Numbered from the stretch's first letter, positions 11,776 through 23,257 are shown. The stretch: DNA of 60,000 bases from Owenia fusiformis (GCA_903813345.2 CAIIXF020000011.1:3684571-3744570), one strand, 5' to 3'. The notes: generated by a model from the letters alone, not told the origin. A program made the numbers and translations.

Positions 11776-13021
11776 CAAAACTGCTAAAGAATAATGTAGT
11801 TGTTACAATTATTTGCTTGGATAAACATGATATTACATTTCTTAATTAATTAATCTGATTTAGTTGGAATCGAAGTTCGACCAACGATCAAGGCAACGCA
11901 ATCAACAACTCTTGCAAATGTGTACGTGAGTCGTCAAGACAGAAAGTACAAGAATCGTGATCAATGTAAAGTATAATATTTAAGACACATCTTTGAATAT
12001 CGGGTATGAGAAACATTCCTTAATGAAGAAGAATCATTTAGAACATTTGATTTGTTGCCAATATGTCAATTGCGTCTTAAATGAATGATATAAAAGGTAT
12101 CGCGGGCCACTAAAGCCAATGAGTGAAAACAATTATAATTGACGCATCTAGATCGCTCACTATAACGGTAAGTGAATAGGTTTGTGTTGATACATCGAGG
12201 AAAATAAGCTATTTCGACGCTTGAAATAATCTGATTTCGCTTATTAATAATTACGCGTGGCTATTAAACACAAGTGTTGTGTAGAACAAAAACAAGAAAG
12301 GTGAACGACCTATTAAGGAACTGTACTTCAGTTTCAAAGTGTTCAAGATATTTCCGCATGTTCAAAAACACATTTTTAGGCTATCCATATTTTGTCAGAT
12401 ACCTCCAATTCATATAACAGGGAAAACATAATCATGTTTCCGAAAAGAATTTACACTCGCTACTCAAAATGAGGCACGGACACAAGTACAAGGAATAGGC
12501 TATTGAAGGCATCTATCTAATAGTGGCTTTTCCTCAAGCTTTGAAATCTCATTAAGATCTCGTTCTAATGAGATTTTAGGAGAGCTGCATTTTTAACCCC
12601 TAAAGACTAACATTTTCTTCTATTTGAATTCTGTGTGCTATCGATCAAAACAACTTAGTTTTTGCACTGTTATTTACCTTTATTCAAATTCTAGAGTTTT
12701 TCAAGTTTTCTTAAATGGTCGGGCTAAATCCCCATTGACAAAGTAACATACATTGGTAATAAATTAGGCTTTCGTCAATGTAACAAAAGCGAGGGGCTTA
12801 GTTTAATTATGAATTACAGCTTCATTTACAAAACAAATTCCAAATCGAAGAAACTTATTAAAACTAGGCTATATTTTCTAGCTTTGGGCCAAATTATAAT
12901 CTGTAACTTGACTTATTAGTAGGTTAAAATCGAGAAGGCAAAAAATTCGTAACCAGGAAGTTCATCCATTTTGTTACATTGACTTCCGTCAAAGTAAGTA
13001 GTCGTGGAATAGTCGTGATAA

Positions 13022-13115
13022 TGGCATCGATATAACGCCTTTTGGTACAATGCGCGTCGGTATAATGGGTTTCGGTATAATGCGTGTCGGTATAATGGGT
13101 TTCGGTATAATGCGC
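13022..13115. repeat. Short 18-bp tandem repeat
   Basis: Five repeats of GGTATAATG followed by GGTTTC or CGTGTC/CGCGTC give an 18-bp period that alternates into a 36-bp unit. On the minus strand this reads as a repeating Leu-Tyr-Arg peptide, but the frame has no start, domain or splice support and I do not call it a gene. Confidence 0.8.
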
Positions 13116-13508
13116 GGACCCCAAAGGGCACACTTTACGATGGTGAACCATCAACACTTCCAAAACTTCATTTTATCATGATATCGGGGATATGAAGTCA
13201 GCACGTGTCTGTTTTCGCGGCAAAACTGATTTCATTTTCAGAGCAGAAAGTTAACGTCACGTGACATGGTGTGGTTGAAACAATTTGCCGCAAAACATGA
13301 TTCTGTAAATAAAAATGAAACGTGTTCAAAAACGAGTTATTCGCTCTAAAGTTGAGCCAATTATTGTATGATTAAGGCTATTCTCATCGATTTTGCGAAG
13401 GGTATAATATCATTATGCAATTGAGTGCGGAATCAATCGAGCTGAAACCTATTGAACGCATGTAATAATATAATATAACAGCAAACATCGCCAGCTTTTT
13501 GTGATTAA

Positions 13509-14001
13509 CACCCCAGTCACATTTGTCATACGGAGGCCGTGCGTCGACCGCAGATCAATTAAATCAGTATATTTCTGCGGCGAGCGTAGGAAAACTACGC
13601 TCACCTTGCGGCCTCCGTACGGCGTATCCAGTTTTTTACAGGCCGCAGGGTCGCCGTAGAAATTATAACTCGGAGTTATAATATTTGTTCATTTCTGAGG
13701 TCCCCGTAGAAATCAACTGGCTCAACAAGATTGAATCATTATTTGTAAATGTTTCACGATCACTTTTCATTTGATATTACATCCTAGCACTATGAATAAC
13801 ATTTATAAATTGTCCTGATGTAAATAAAATATAAAAAAATTAATATTTATCAATAGAAGTTTAAAATTCACGGTGCGGCTGCCGTGGGAAATGTGACTGC
13901 AAAAGTATGAGAGCGCAGAAATTCTACGGCGAGCGTAGAAAAGCTACTGGCCGCAGAAATGATATACCACATGGCGGCCGTGGGAAATGTGACTGGGGGT
14001 G
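13509..14001. mobile_element. PIF/Harbinger-like MITE (copy 1)
   Basis: The ends are inverted repeats beginning CACCCC(C)AGTCACATTT, with further inverted matching of the GGCCG and CTGCGGC blocks inside. TAA flanks both ends (13506-13508 and 14002-14004), the 3-bp duplication typical of PIF/Harbinger. The 493-bp interior has no coding sequence. A partial copy lies in intron 2 of the lectin/sushi gene at 38416-38526. Confidence 0.8.
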
Positions 14002-14399
14002 TAAGGCAAAGGTTAACATTTTTTTCGTTATCGATATACATTCTAACAAATGCAGTTCAATCAATTTCTTGTTTGTGCAATGAATAATATTGCAGTGCTC
14101 CTTCCACAAGAATTTCTTTGTGAAGTTCAGTCAATCAAAAAATGTTTATTTTTATTACCGGAATACGTTCGAATGTAGACTAATGTATATTTCTTCTTTG
14201 GTTCACCCTTTGTTGTAGTTTGCAACAACTTTTTGATTTAGCGCCAGAATAACTTGGCACACGGTACGTCAAAACAGTCATGGTCAGATGACCTCAAAAA
14301 GTGCGCAAAATAACAACATTTTAGAGGTTGACAGTCTTATCTTCATAAATCGTGTTTTGTGGGGAAATAGCACAATAGGGTATCGATTCTAACGTAATG

Positions 14400-16350
14400 A
14401 CCCCAGCAAACAGTGACGTCCATGTGACGTCTCTCATATGTGGTATATAAGTTCACTGAAGACGTTGTATATTTCCGTTATATAAACGTCAAAGCAACGT
14501 AAAATTGTGACATTCAGCAAAACGTCGGTGGATGGTTAAAAAATGACGTTGTAGTAATGTGTTCGTAAAGTTCGAAATTTGTGCTGGTGTGAAAAACGTA
14601 ACAATGACGTTGAATTTTTACCAGTTTGGTTCATTTGCAACGTAATATAAACGGTAAAATTTAACGTTGTCGTAACGTGTTTTAAATGTGAAAGATATTT
14701 GTAAGTGTAGAAAACGTTACAAAGACGTTGTGTTCTCACCAAATTTGGTACATTTGCTACGTAATGTAAACGGTAAAATTTGACGTTGTCGTAACGTGTT
14801 TTAAATGTGAAAGATATTTGTAAGTGTAGAAAACGTTACAAAGACGTTGCACTTCTCACCAAATTGTTTCATTTGCTACGTAATATAAACGGTAAAATTT
14901 GACGTTGTCGTAACGTGTTTTAAATGTGAAAGATATTTATAAGTGCAGGAAACATTACAAAGACGTTGCAGTTCTCACCAAATTGTTTCATTTGCTACGT
15001 AATATAAACGGTAAAATCTGACGTTGTCGTAACGTGTTTTAAATGTGAAAGATATTTGTAAGTGTAGAAAACGTTACAAAGACGTTGTGTTCTCACCAAA
15101 TTTGGTACATTTGCTACGTAATGTAAACGGTAAAATTTGACGTTGTCGTAACGTGTTTTAAATGTGAAAGATATTTGTAAGTGTAGAAAACGTTACAAAG
15201 ACGTTGCACTTCTCACCAAATTGTTTCATTTGCTACGTAATATAAACGGTAAAATTTGACGTTGTCGTAACGTGTTTTAAATGTGAAAGATATTTGTAAG
15301 TGTAGAAAACGTTACAAAGACGTTGTGTTCTCACCAAATTTGGTACATTTGCTACGTAATGTAAACGGTAAAATTTGACGTTGTCGTAACGTATTTTAAA
15401 TGCGAAAGATATTTGTAAGTGTAGAAAACGTTACAAAGACGTTGCAGTTCTCACCAAATTGTTTCATTTGCTACGTAATATAAACGGTAAAATTTGATGT
15501 TGTCGTTACGTGTTCTAAATGTGAAAGATATTTGTAAGTGTAAAAAACGTTACAAAGACGTTGTGTTCTCACCAAATTTGGTACATTTGCTACGTAATGT
15601 AAACGGTAAAATTTGACGTTGTCGTAACGTGTTTTAAATGTGAAAGATATTTGTAAGTGTAGAAAACGTTACAAAGACGTTGCACTTCTCACCAAATTGT
15701 TTCATTTGCTACGTTATATAAACGGTAAAATTTGATGTTGTCGTAACGTGTTCTAAATGTGAAAGATATTTGTAAGTGTAAAAAACGTTACAAAGACGTT
15801 GTGTTCTCACCAAATTTGGTACATTTGCTACGTAATGTAAACGGTAAAATTTGACGTTGTCGTAACGTGTTTTAAATGTGAAAGATATTTATAGTGTAGA
15901 AAACGTTACAAAGACGTTGCATTTCTCACCGAATTGTTTCATTTGCTACGTAATATAAACAGTAAAATTTGACGTTGTCGTGACGTGTTTTAAATGTGAA
16001 AGATAATTGTAAGTCTAGGAAACGTTACAAAGTCCTTGTTTTCCCACCAAATTGGTTCATTTGCAACATAGTGAAAATGGCTAATTGTAACGTTGTCAAA
16101 ACATGGTTTGAATGTGAAAAATATTTGTAATTGTAAAACACGTTACAAAGACGTCATTTTCTGACCAAAATGGTTCATTTTCAACGTAGTGCAAACGGTT
16201 AATTTCAACGTTGTGTCCTCACGAAATTGGTTTATTTGCAACGTTGTCGAAACGGTTAATTTTGACGTTGACGAAACGGGTTTTAAACGTGTATATGAAA
16301 AGGAACGTGACAAAGACGTTGTGGTCTCAACAAATTCGTTTAATTTGTGA
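14400..16350. repeat. 119-bp satellite array, ACGT-rich
   Basis: The word AAACGTTACAAAGACGTTG recurs every 119 bp (for example 14711, 14830, 14949, 15068, 15187, 15306, 15425). Two unit types largely alternate (GTTGTGTTCTCACCAAATTT and GTTGCACTTCTCACCAAATT), giving a mostly 238-bp higher-order unit. Central units are nearly identical while both edges are strongly diverged, as expected from unequal exchange. Each unit carries many ACGT/AACGTT words and so is rich in CpG. The array begins with CCCCAGCAAACA near 14402. No protein is encoded. Confidence 0.95.
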
Positions 16351-16831
16351 CGTGAAGTAAATGTTAAATATATAACGAATATACATGTATGCCTCAAGTT
16401 GTGGTAACTTTAAATACTGATCGGTGGAGACACAGGCATATGCTGGCTCACACAGATGAACTTAACGTGGTAATTTTTCCATGTCAATTTCCTCTCAAAA
16501 TTGGAAGTTTCCATGTTTTATTCCTCTCAGAGTTATAAAATTTCATATTTTCTTCCTCTGAACTTCATAGATGTCCATGTCGACTTCCTCTGGAGCTTGC
16601 CGGGACTAAATTTTGCGAATTATCGGTAAATTGACTAAAACTCCACTCTTCCGGTGATTTGTCAGACCTCGGGACAAAATTAGTCCCGGTTTTAGTCCCT
16701 TTCAACAAGGGCGAGCGTTACAAACTGAAAGTACATCGCTCGCAAATTTGATGTATTTCTCGTTCGGCTTTTTATCGTATTCTGTTCTATCAACCAATGG
16801 AAATTAGAGGAATTCCAGCGTCGAAATCAAC

Positions 16832-16910
16832 ATGGACTTGGAGGACAGTTCCAAGTTCAAGATATTTCTGCTTAAAAGCAACTTGGGAGCCGTACTGCCA
16901 GCTTTCGAAG
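16832..16910 (+). CDS. Possible first coding exon of an unidentified gene
   Basis: An ATG at 16832 opens a 26-codon frame (MDLEDSSKFKIFLLKSNLGA, then VLPAFE). It ends at a near-perfect donor site, GAAG|GTAAGA, with the intron starting at 16911 in phase 1. The 300 bases upstream are GC-richer than the region and contain CCAAT at about 16793, compatible with a promoter. The spacing of hydrophobic residues (FKIFLL..LGAVLPAFE) recalls the first helices of a SAM domain, but that is weak. I could not find a convincing second exon: the segment at 21377-21409 has matching splice phases but lies inside a repeat. Confidence 0.35.
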
Positions 16911-17024
16911 GTAAGAATGATGCATGTATGTTACACAATCACCAAAGGTTAAGATGAAAGCATTCCATTTCCGGTACTTGCAGCGAGAACACAAATAATC
17001 TCATGTGAAAGTTGGGATCGTTTT

Positions 17025-17300
17025 GGGCCATTCCATTTAAAAAATGTACGTGGGGTATGGATGCAAAATTCTGGGGGGGGGGGTGTTGACCGAAAAATTC
17101 TGGGGGGGGGGGGGTAGGAGACCAAAAAATTCTGGGGGGGGGGTGTTGACCGAAAAATTCTGGGGGGGGGGTAGGAGACCGAGGAAATTCTGGGGGGGGG
17201 GTATTGACCATGGAATATTCTGGGGGGGGGGGTATTTGCAAAGGCATTATGAAATGGGGGGGGGGGTTAATAATAGGGGGGTGGTGGTGGTAGTCTGTGG
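17025..17300. repeat. G-tract minisatellite, copy 1
   Basis: Units of about 28-36 bp each contain 8-13 consecutive Gs after TTCT and a spacer such as TGTTGACCGAAAAA. The array opens with a conserved leader (GGGCCATTCCATTTAAAAAA then TGTACG..GGGTATGGATGCA). The same leader occurs in reverse at the other end of the array at 22690-22926. Glycine- or proline-rich frames here are artefacts of the repeat. Confidence 0.9.
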
Positions 17301-17438
17301 GGGAGTATTCTATAGGGGTATAAGGGTGGAGTGTCTTTCAGTCTTTTAAAAGGCGGTAATAAGTCAGTTAATGTACATGTATTTCTTGAGTATTTTGTGT
17401 ATGGACTTGTCTGACACCAAATCTCGGTCATGTTTATT

Positions 17439-18880
17439 AGGAGGCCCCATCGGGGGGCCTCCTATCAATTTTGTAGATATTATTATTATTCTTTATTATT
17501 ATTCTTTATTATTATTTATTCTTCCTCCCTCTTTTTCTCCTACTTCCAACTACCTTTCAACTAGGTACTACATAGTCCTACTAGGGACCTAGGCTGAACT
17601 TGGCGGGAAAGGAATTTTTATCTAGGTCAAGGTCAAAGGTTAAAATCTAGGTCAAATCTAAGTTTTTTTCAAGTTTCTCAAATCCTGACACTACACTTAA
17701 ATATTTTTGGCTGAATTTTTGCACACAGATAGATAGTAGTATTCTATTAGTCTTAGCCTTTTGCCGTCTAGAGAAATTTTGCCTAGATTTTGAGATATTG
17801 AAGGTCAAAAAAAGGTCAAAAAAGGTCTTTTTTCAACTTGCTTCAAATTGACCCAATTTTTTTTTAAAACTCATCTACAAGTTCTCAGGATTCCAAATCT
17901 GACCTTACTTTTGACCTTTGACCTTTGGTTGACCTTCAGTGACCTCCGAAAGGTCAAAAAGTTGATTTTTCAAATCGATTTTCTGGATTCAAATTTAGGT
18001 ATATTTATTCACAAAAGATCTTCTGAGGTCTAAAAAAGTAAAATTTGCAAGGTCAAAGGTCAAGGTCATCAAACGAAATCACAAACTGTGTTTTCTAAGT
18101 TTCTCAAAATTGGAGACTACAAATCAATTTTTTTTACTGAAAGTCAGAATATATATTCCTCTAAAGGTTCTACACATATTAGCAATTGACTATTTATTAA
18201 AATTTTGCTCCAGTTTTGAGATATTAGAACTCAAAAACTGAAAAAAGGTCAAATTTCAAAATTTTTCAAGGTCAAATTTCAACTTGCTCTAAATTGACCA
18301 AACTTTTTTTAAAAGCATCTACAAGATCTCAGGAACTCAAATCTGACCTTAGTTTTGAACTATGACCTTTAGTTGACCTTCAGTGACCTTCGAAAGGTCA
18401 AAAAAGTTAATTTTTCAAATTGATTTTCTGGATTCAAATTTAGGTTTCTTCAATCAGAAAAGATATACTGAGGTCTAAAAAAGTAAAACCTGTAAGGTCA
18501 AAGGTCAAGGTCATCAAACAAGATCACAAACTGTGTTTTCTAAGTTTCTCAAAGTTTGTGACTACAAATCAATATTTTTGAATTAAAGTCAGGATATATA
18601 TTCCTCTAAAGGCTTTACACATAATAACAATTGATTATCTATTAAAATTCTGCACCAGTTTTGAGATATTGGACCTCAAAAACTGAAAAAGGTCTAATGT
18701 TGAAATTTTTCAAGGTCAAATTTCACATTGCTTCAAATTGACCAAACTTTTTTTTAAAAATCATCTACAAGATGCCTGGAGTTCATATATGTCCTTGTAT
18801 TTAAGATTTGACCTTTGGCTGACCTTTAAATGTTCAAAAAAGCCTACGGGGCCTCCGTAAGATTGCTTGCAATCTTCTAG
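17439..18880 (+). mobile_element. GGTCA-rich repeat element with terminal hairpins
   Basis: The left end is a palindrome (AGGAGGCCCC ATC GGGGGGCCTCCT, 17439-17463) followed by a TTATTATTC-type tract. The right end is another hairpin (AAGATTGC TT GCAATCTT, 18859-18876) followed directly by CTAG. The interior contains a 444-bp tandem duplication (starts near 17929 and 18373) and many GGTCA words, including AGGTCAAAGGTCAAGGTCA at about 18049 and 18496. A 3' hairpin plus CTAG is reminiscent of Helitron ends, but the hairpin abuts CTAG and no Rep/helicase is present, so the class is uncertain. Confidence 0.6.
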
Positions 18881-18993
18881 TTATTTCGAAATTTAATCCC
18901 AGCCAACAGAACAAAGTTTGCTACAGCTAGCTGTATACAGGTTTTTCTGACTTTCATATTTGCAATGTATTTGTGATCCTATATAATGCTTAA

Positions 18994-19635
18994 CCCTAGA
19001 AGCCCTAAGGTAAAAATAGTCACACGAACACCTAAGGGGGGGTCAAAAGGGCACCCCCCTTGTAAAATTTTTATTAGTAGAGCTAGGGTGTTCAAACTTT
19101 TTCCACATATACTCCATTCAATTATCTACAACTTGGTATAAAAGTTTTAACAACTGCGATGATGTGAGATTACGTAATTTTATTCTTAAGACAACACGTA
19201 TGGTAGAATTAGTGCTAGCTTTTTTCTGAGTTTGTCTATTGGAGCTGATGATTACATCATAATAAATAAATAACAAATTAGTAAAGCTAGGATGTTCAAA
19301 CTTTTACCAAAATATACTTCATTCAATTATCTACAACTTGGTGTAATAACTTTAACAACTATGATGATGAAAGATTGTGTAATCTTATTCGAAAGTTAAC
19401 ACGTATGGTAGAAATAGTGCTAGCTTTTTCCGATTTTGTCTATTGCAGCTGATGCTTACATCATAATAAATCAGTAACCCTATGTACAATCCTGCTGATT
19501 TTTTCAGAAAACATGTCTTATATCTGTAGCTTTAGCTACTGAAAATTTGAAGACCCTACCAGATGCCAATAAAAAGTTATGGGGAAAAAACTTAACAGGG
19601 GGGGTCATTTTGACCCCCCCTTAGGGCTTCTAGGG
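18994..19635. mobile_element. piggyBac-like MITE, 642 bp, exact TTAA duplication
   Basis: The ends are inverted repeats beginning CCCTAGAAGCCCTAAGG (left) and its complement CCTTAGGGCTTCTAGGG (right), flanked by TTAA at 18990-18993 and 19636-19639. The TTAA site and a CCCTAGAA terminus are characteristic of piggyBac elements. A 204-bp internal tandem duplication (starts near 19077 and 19281) fills much of the interior. There is no transposase, so it would depend on an autonomous relative. Confidence 0.92.
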
Positions 19636-19929
19636 TTAATGCTAAGATAAGGAAAACTTTGGTATGCTCTTGTTAAGGGTATAACTTTCTCTACAGTGTC
19701 ATGGCTTTCATAGAACTCCTCTTCATTTCTGGAACAGTAAAACATGATTTCTCCAAAAACATGAAGAATCATTAAAATTAACAAATATGACATTTTTCTC
19801 TGAAACAGTTACTGCATATTATTTAAACATTTTTAAATTCAGACAATGCGAATTAGAATATCTTCATTCTCAAGTGAGATCAGTACATTTTCTAATTTAT
19901 ATCATACATCCTATATACTGGGGATCCAC

Positions 19930-20115
19930 TTGATTACACTGGTTAGCGAAAAGGTTTGTCGGAACGTCGAAGGTACGATTTTTCTTTTTCCTTATTTCAC
20001 GCGTTGTAGGCAGATTCCCCATGACATTCTTTCTCACAAACGTGTATCAGTATCATATGTTTTTGAAAATATACATGTTTGCGAAAAAATAGCTCAGAGG
20101 ACAACAGAATCGTTA
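19930..20115 (+). repeat. Dispersed copy of the 23.3-23.7 kb foldback arm
   Basis: This segment matches the reverse complement of about 23470-23660 in order: GGAACGTCGAAGGTACGATT, a pyrimidine-rich stretch, CCTTATTTCACGCGTTGTAG, then CTCACAAACGTGTATCAG and AGGACAACAGAATCG. The overlapping 95-residue frame at 19846-20133 runs through this repeat and is probably not a host gene. Confidence 0.75.
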
Positions 20116-20133
20116 CCCTTTGCATTTGTTTGA

Positions 20134-21289
20134 CTTCACTTCTTAAAAGAGAGCTTCGTCTTCACTCTTTCAAACTAAAATAAACCTGTGAACTCACCGC
20201 GTCAATCAGTGTTCGTTGGCCAAATTTGACCGACGTTCTATATATGGTCATTTCTTCTGACGTCATCGTTGAGCACGGAATTGTGTAATTTATGTTGAAG
20301 AAATAATAAATAATGAAAAAATATTGTAGTTACCAATGGAAACATTACATTTTAATTTTGATTGTGTGAAGTGAACAATGGTAGCGAGTTCAACTAACTA
20401 ATTATGAAATATTCAGTTTTTATTTTTGCTTTTCATAATCATTTAGTCTGTTGAGAAAGTACACAGGTCATCTGAATATATCAGGATAAAACTATTACAA
20501 CCTCAATATAACAAATTAGTGAACTTATCTAGAGATCAGGATATATTACACTAGTAGGCACATGACCTTACTCTGAATTGAGAGCTACAAGCAGTATATA
20601 GTACACAAGATCCAAACAAAAAACAGTGTATGTGACAGTGACCTACATGTAAACTGCAATGTTTGAACCAATATATAGGTTCCAATCTGGCAATTACTTC
20701 CTTGTTCTTTAGACTTTTAGACAATTTGGTCAAATTATGCAACATGTGTAGCCTTCAAATATAACTTTATTCAAGTAGATGAGAGTATCGAGAACACTTT
20801 TGTTATAAGTTCATAGTATTATTTTCTGTCATGTCTGTTCCACATTTTGGGCATCTAATTTCAGTCATAAACTATGTGGTCACTTGCTTCACATATTGAA
20901 CTTTTCATGTGTTTTTGAAAATATAGGACAGTAGTTTGAAAAGTAAACCACTGAATATTCTAGTTATTCATACATTCTAAAGAATTGTGAACCGTTAATA
21001 GGTACACTAATTTCTGGTAGTCAAAATTACTTCACTCATTTTGTCTACATTATTGAGGAAGGTTACTTTAAACTACCAGCAATATTTTCAGACTAATTCA
21101 ATCAGATTGTATCTTTGATACTATATACATACACTTTTTGTGCTAACTAGTACGTGAAAATATACTGTTGAGACTAGATGTCATCAAAACCACCATAGCT
21201 AAGGCAAAAAAAGTTGACCTAGAAATATCCTGTTACAGTAATATAAGCAATAATTCATTCTGAGGGTATGACTTACTGACATTCTGTTA
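20134..21289. other. Non-coding stretch, nothing recognised
   Basis: AT-rich sequence without supported coding, RNA or transposon features. Confidence 0.4.
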
Positions 21290-21415
21290 AAGGCACGTGT
21301 ATATGGAAATATTTTGAAAATTTCTGGTACAAAATATAGTATGAAGGCATGTGTTTTATTTCTTTGTTTTTTTCAGGAAATTATCTTTGCATTGCCTTCT
21401 TTAAGAAACTGAGTA
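21290..21415 (+). repeat. Partial copy of the 22.2-kb foldback arm
   Basis: It shares GGTACAAAATATAGTATGAA, GGCATGTG and TTTTTTTCAGGAAA..ATC with the left arm at 22250-22340. The apparent acceptor and donor sites inside it (TTTCAG and CTGA|GTAAG) may be chance products of the repeat. Confidence 0.6.
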
Positions 21416-22200
21416 AGCCTGGTAATTATCTTGTGCCAAGAAAATCTCAGGTTATGCAGACCGAATCCAAAGAACATTATGTTATTTATCAAAAGACATA
21501 AAAGTCGGTGCTAGCTATGTACATATTTCTTACTTCAATTTAATCTAAAAACCAGCCTAAGTGTTCTCTCAAAGCCCAAAAGTTGCGGCTGTCTCAAATC
21601 GCAGACTTTTTAAATCGACCAGTATTTCAAAAGACAGCTGTAGCTTTGAGAGAATGTTCAAGCTAGTGTATAGAATCAATTGAGTAGACTACATCCTCTA
21701 GACGGTATTTTTTTAAATTTAGTTGGAAATACTCAGACTGTAAACGGCCTATGTTAAATGTTGTTGTTCAAACATATCTTTTTAATGTAAATTATAATTC
21801 AAAGTGACTGATGTAGTAAATTAATTTGCATATTTAAATTATTTTTAAGTTCCACTACATGTAGCTTTATCTCTTAGACTAGACAATATGCTGTGTTACT
21901 TTTTATGTCATTTAATTGTACCTTACTACCTAATTGAATTTTCAAAATGTTTATTTTATTGAAGTAATGCTTCCTCTAATGAATTGATAATTTTGTGCAA
22001 TACAATTCACCGCAATAACCACACGACAGAAAATAAGGATAACAAACTGAGTTCACACTCAGTCTGTTGGATACTAATCAATAATGAGGTAAGAAATATG
22101 TGCATAGCTGGTGCAGATATTTTTGGACTTGTGAAATATAACATGTGGTTCTATTGTATACACACCGATAACGTGGGTATTTCCATGAACATGTGCCTTT

Positions 22201-22608
22201 AAGGTTCAGCTGGAAAGTAACATTTTGGTAAAAAATTGCTATACCTGCACATGTTATTTTCTGGTACAAGATTAAGTATGAAGGCATGTGTGTATTTCCT
22301 TGCTTTTTTCAGGAAAGTATCATTACACTGTCTTCTTTTAGAATATCTGGAAACAGGTCAATGGTAGCTCCTGTGTTGTCTGGAAACTTTGAAAGAAAAT
22401 TTGGAAAAATAGAAAGTGTGAAATATTAGAATTTCCTGGAGTTCTCATTGAACGCCTACCAGATATTCTAAAAGAAGACAATGTAATGATACTTTCCTGA
22501 AAAAAGCAAGAAAATTGACACATGCCTTCATACTTTATTTTGTACCAGAAAATAACATGTGCAGGTATAGCAATTTTTTACCAAAATGTTACTTTCCAGC
22601 TGTACCTT
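22201..22608. mobile_element. Foldback element with about 150-bp arms
   Basis: The left arm (about 22201-22352) begins GGTTCAGCTGGAAAGTAACA. The right arm (about 22455-22608) is its near-perfect reverse complement, ending TGTTACTTTCCAGCTGTACC. About 100 bp of unpaired sequence separates them. TTAA occurs at both outer edges (TTAAGG and CCTTAA), so the target site may be TTAA. Transcribed, the arms would form a long hairpin RNA. Confidence 0.85.
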
Positions 22609-22689
22609 AACACTAATTTGTAAATTCTGCAAACTGATTGCCTATTTCAATGGTAGGAGCAACTTATAACCTTTATATTGTTTCTCAAG

Positions 22690-22926
22690 GGGGGATTTTG
22701 CGTGTTTCGGGGGGGGGGGGTATGGATGCAATTTTCCAGGGGAGAGGGGTATGGATGCAAATTTCTGGGGGGGGGGGTATGGATGCAAATTTCCGGGGGG
22801 GGGGGGGTGGTATGGATGCAATTTTCTGGGGGGGGGGGGGGTAGCAAGAAAAAAAATTCTGGGGGGGGGTGTCTCAGCCTGTGCATCCATACCCCCCGTA
22901 CATTTTTTAAATGGAATGGCCCATTT
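22690..22926. repeat. G-tract minisatellite, copy 2 (inverted relative to copy 1)
   Basis: Runs of 8-15 Gs are separated by TATGGATGCAAATTTC-like spacers. The right end (22882-22926) carries the reverse complement of the leader that opens copy 1 at 17025. The two arrays are therefore members of one repeat family in opposite orientation. Overlapping Gly- or Pro-rich frames are artefacts. Confidence 0.88.
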
Positions 22927-23088
22927 TCAAAATTTTTGACAGTTGAAATTAACTTTTGAATATTCTGATATTTGAATCGATGTTTTTGATTTTCAATTTC
23001 ATCACGATTTTCAATCATAATTCCCGGTTCATAATTTTCGTTAGGTCAATTACAAGAGGTCCAGGGGTCAATTAACCATCAGCGACTT

Positions 23089-23257
23089 TCAAGTCAGATC
23101 CGGCCCCGGGGATCTGGCGCAGAGGTCTGGATTGGATGGTGAAGTGTTTATGGCAAATGGTTTATGCAGTTTCTTAATCTTGATGGTGATCTCTGTTAGA
23201 TCTACTTCTTTCAAAGAATAGACATTGCCCGGGGAGTCAGTGATTGCCTTCTTTAGC
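23089..23257 (-). CDS. Possible terminal coding exon, minus strand, unknown protein
   Basis: On the minus strand an acceptor-like CTATCAG (near 23258-23264) precedes an open frame of about 55 codons. It contains LKKAITDSPGNVYSLKEVDL then TEITIKIKKLHKPF, and ends at TGA (23089-23091). The stretch is GC-richer than its surroundings and the peptide is compositionally ordinary, unlike the repeat-derived frames nearby. It was too short to stand out as an ORF. I recognise no family. It may be an exon of a host gene or the relic of a transposon gene. Confidence 0.25.

Noticed and set aside
11552-11794. 80-residue plus-strand protein
   Set aside because: It is antisense to a tRNA-derived SINE with clear A and B boxes.
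14700-15950. CRISPR-like regular repeats
   Set aside because: The repeats are directly adjacent 119-bp units with no unique spacers, and the genome is animal. This is a satellite.
17044-17349. Glycine- and proline-rich open frames on both strands
   Set aside because: They are translations of G-tract minisatellite units and have no start, splice or domain support.
22642-23018. Proline-rich frames on the minus strand
   Set aside because: They come from the complementary C-tracts of the second G-tract array.
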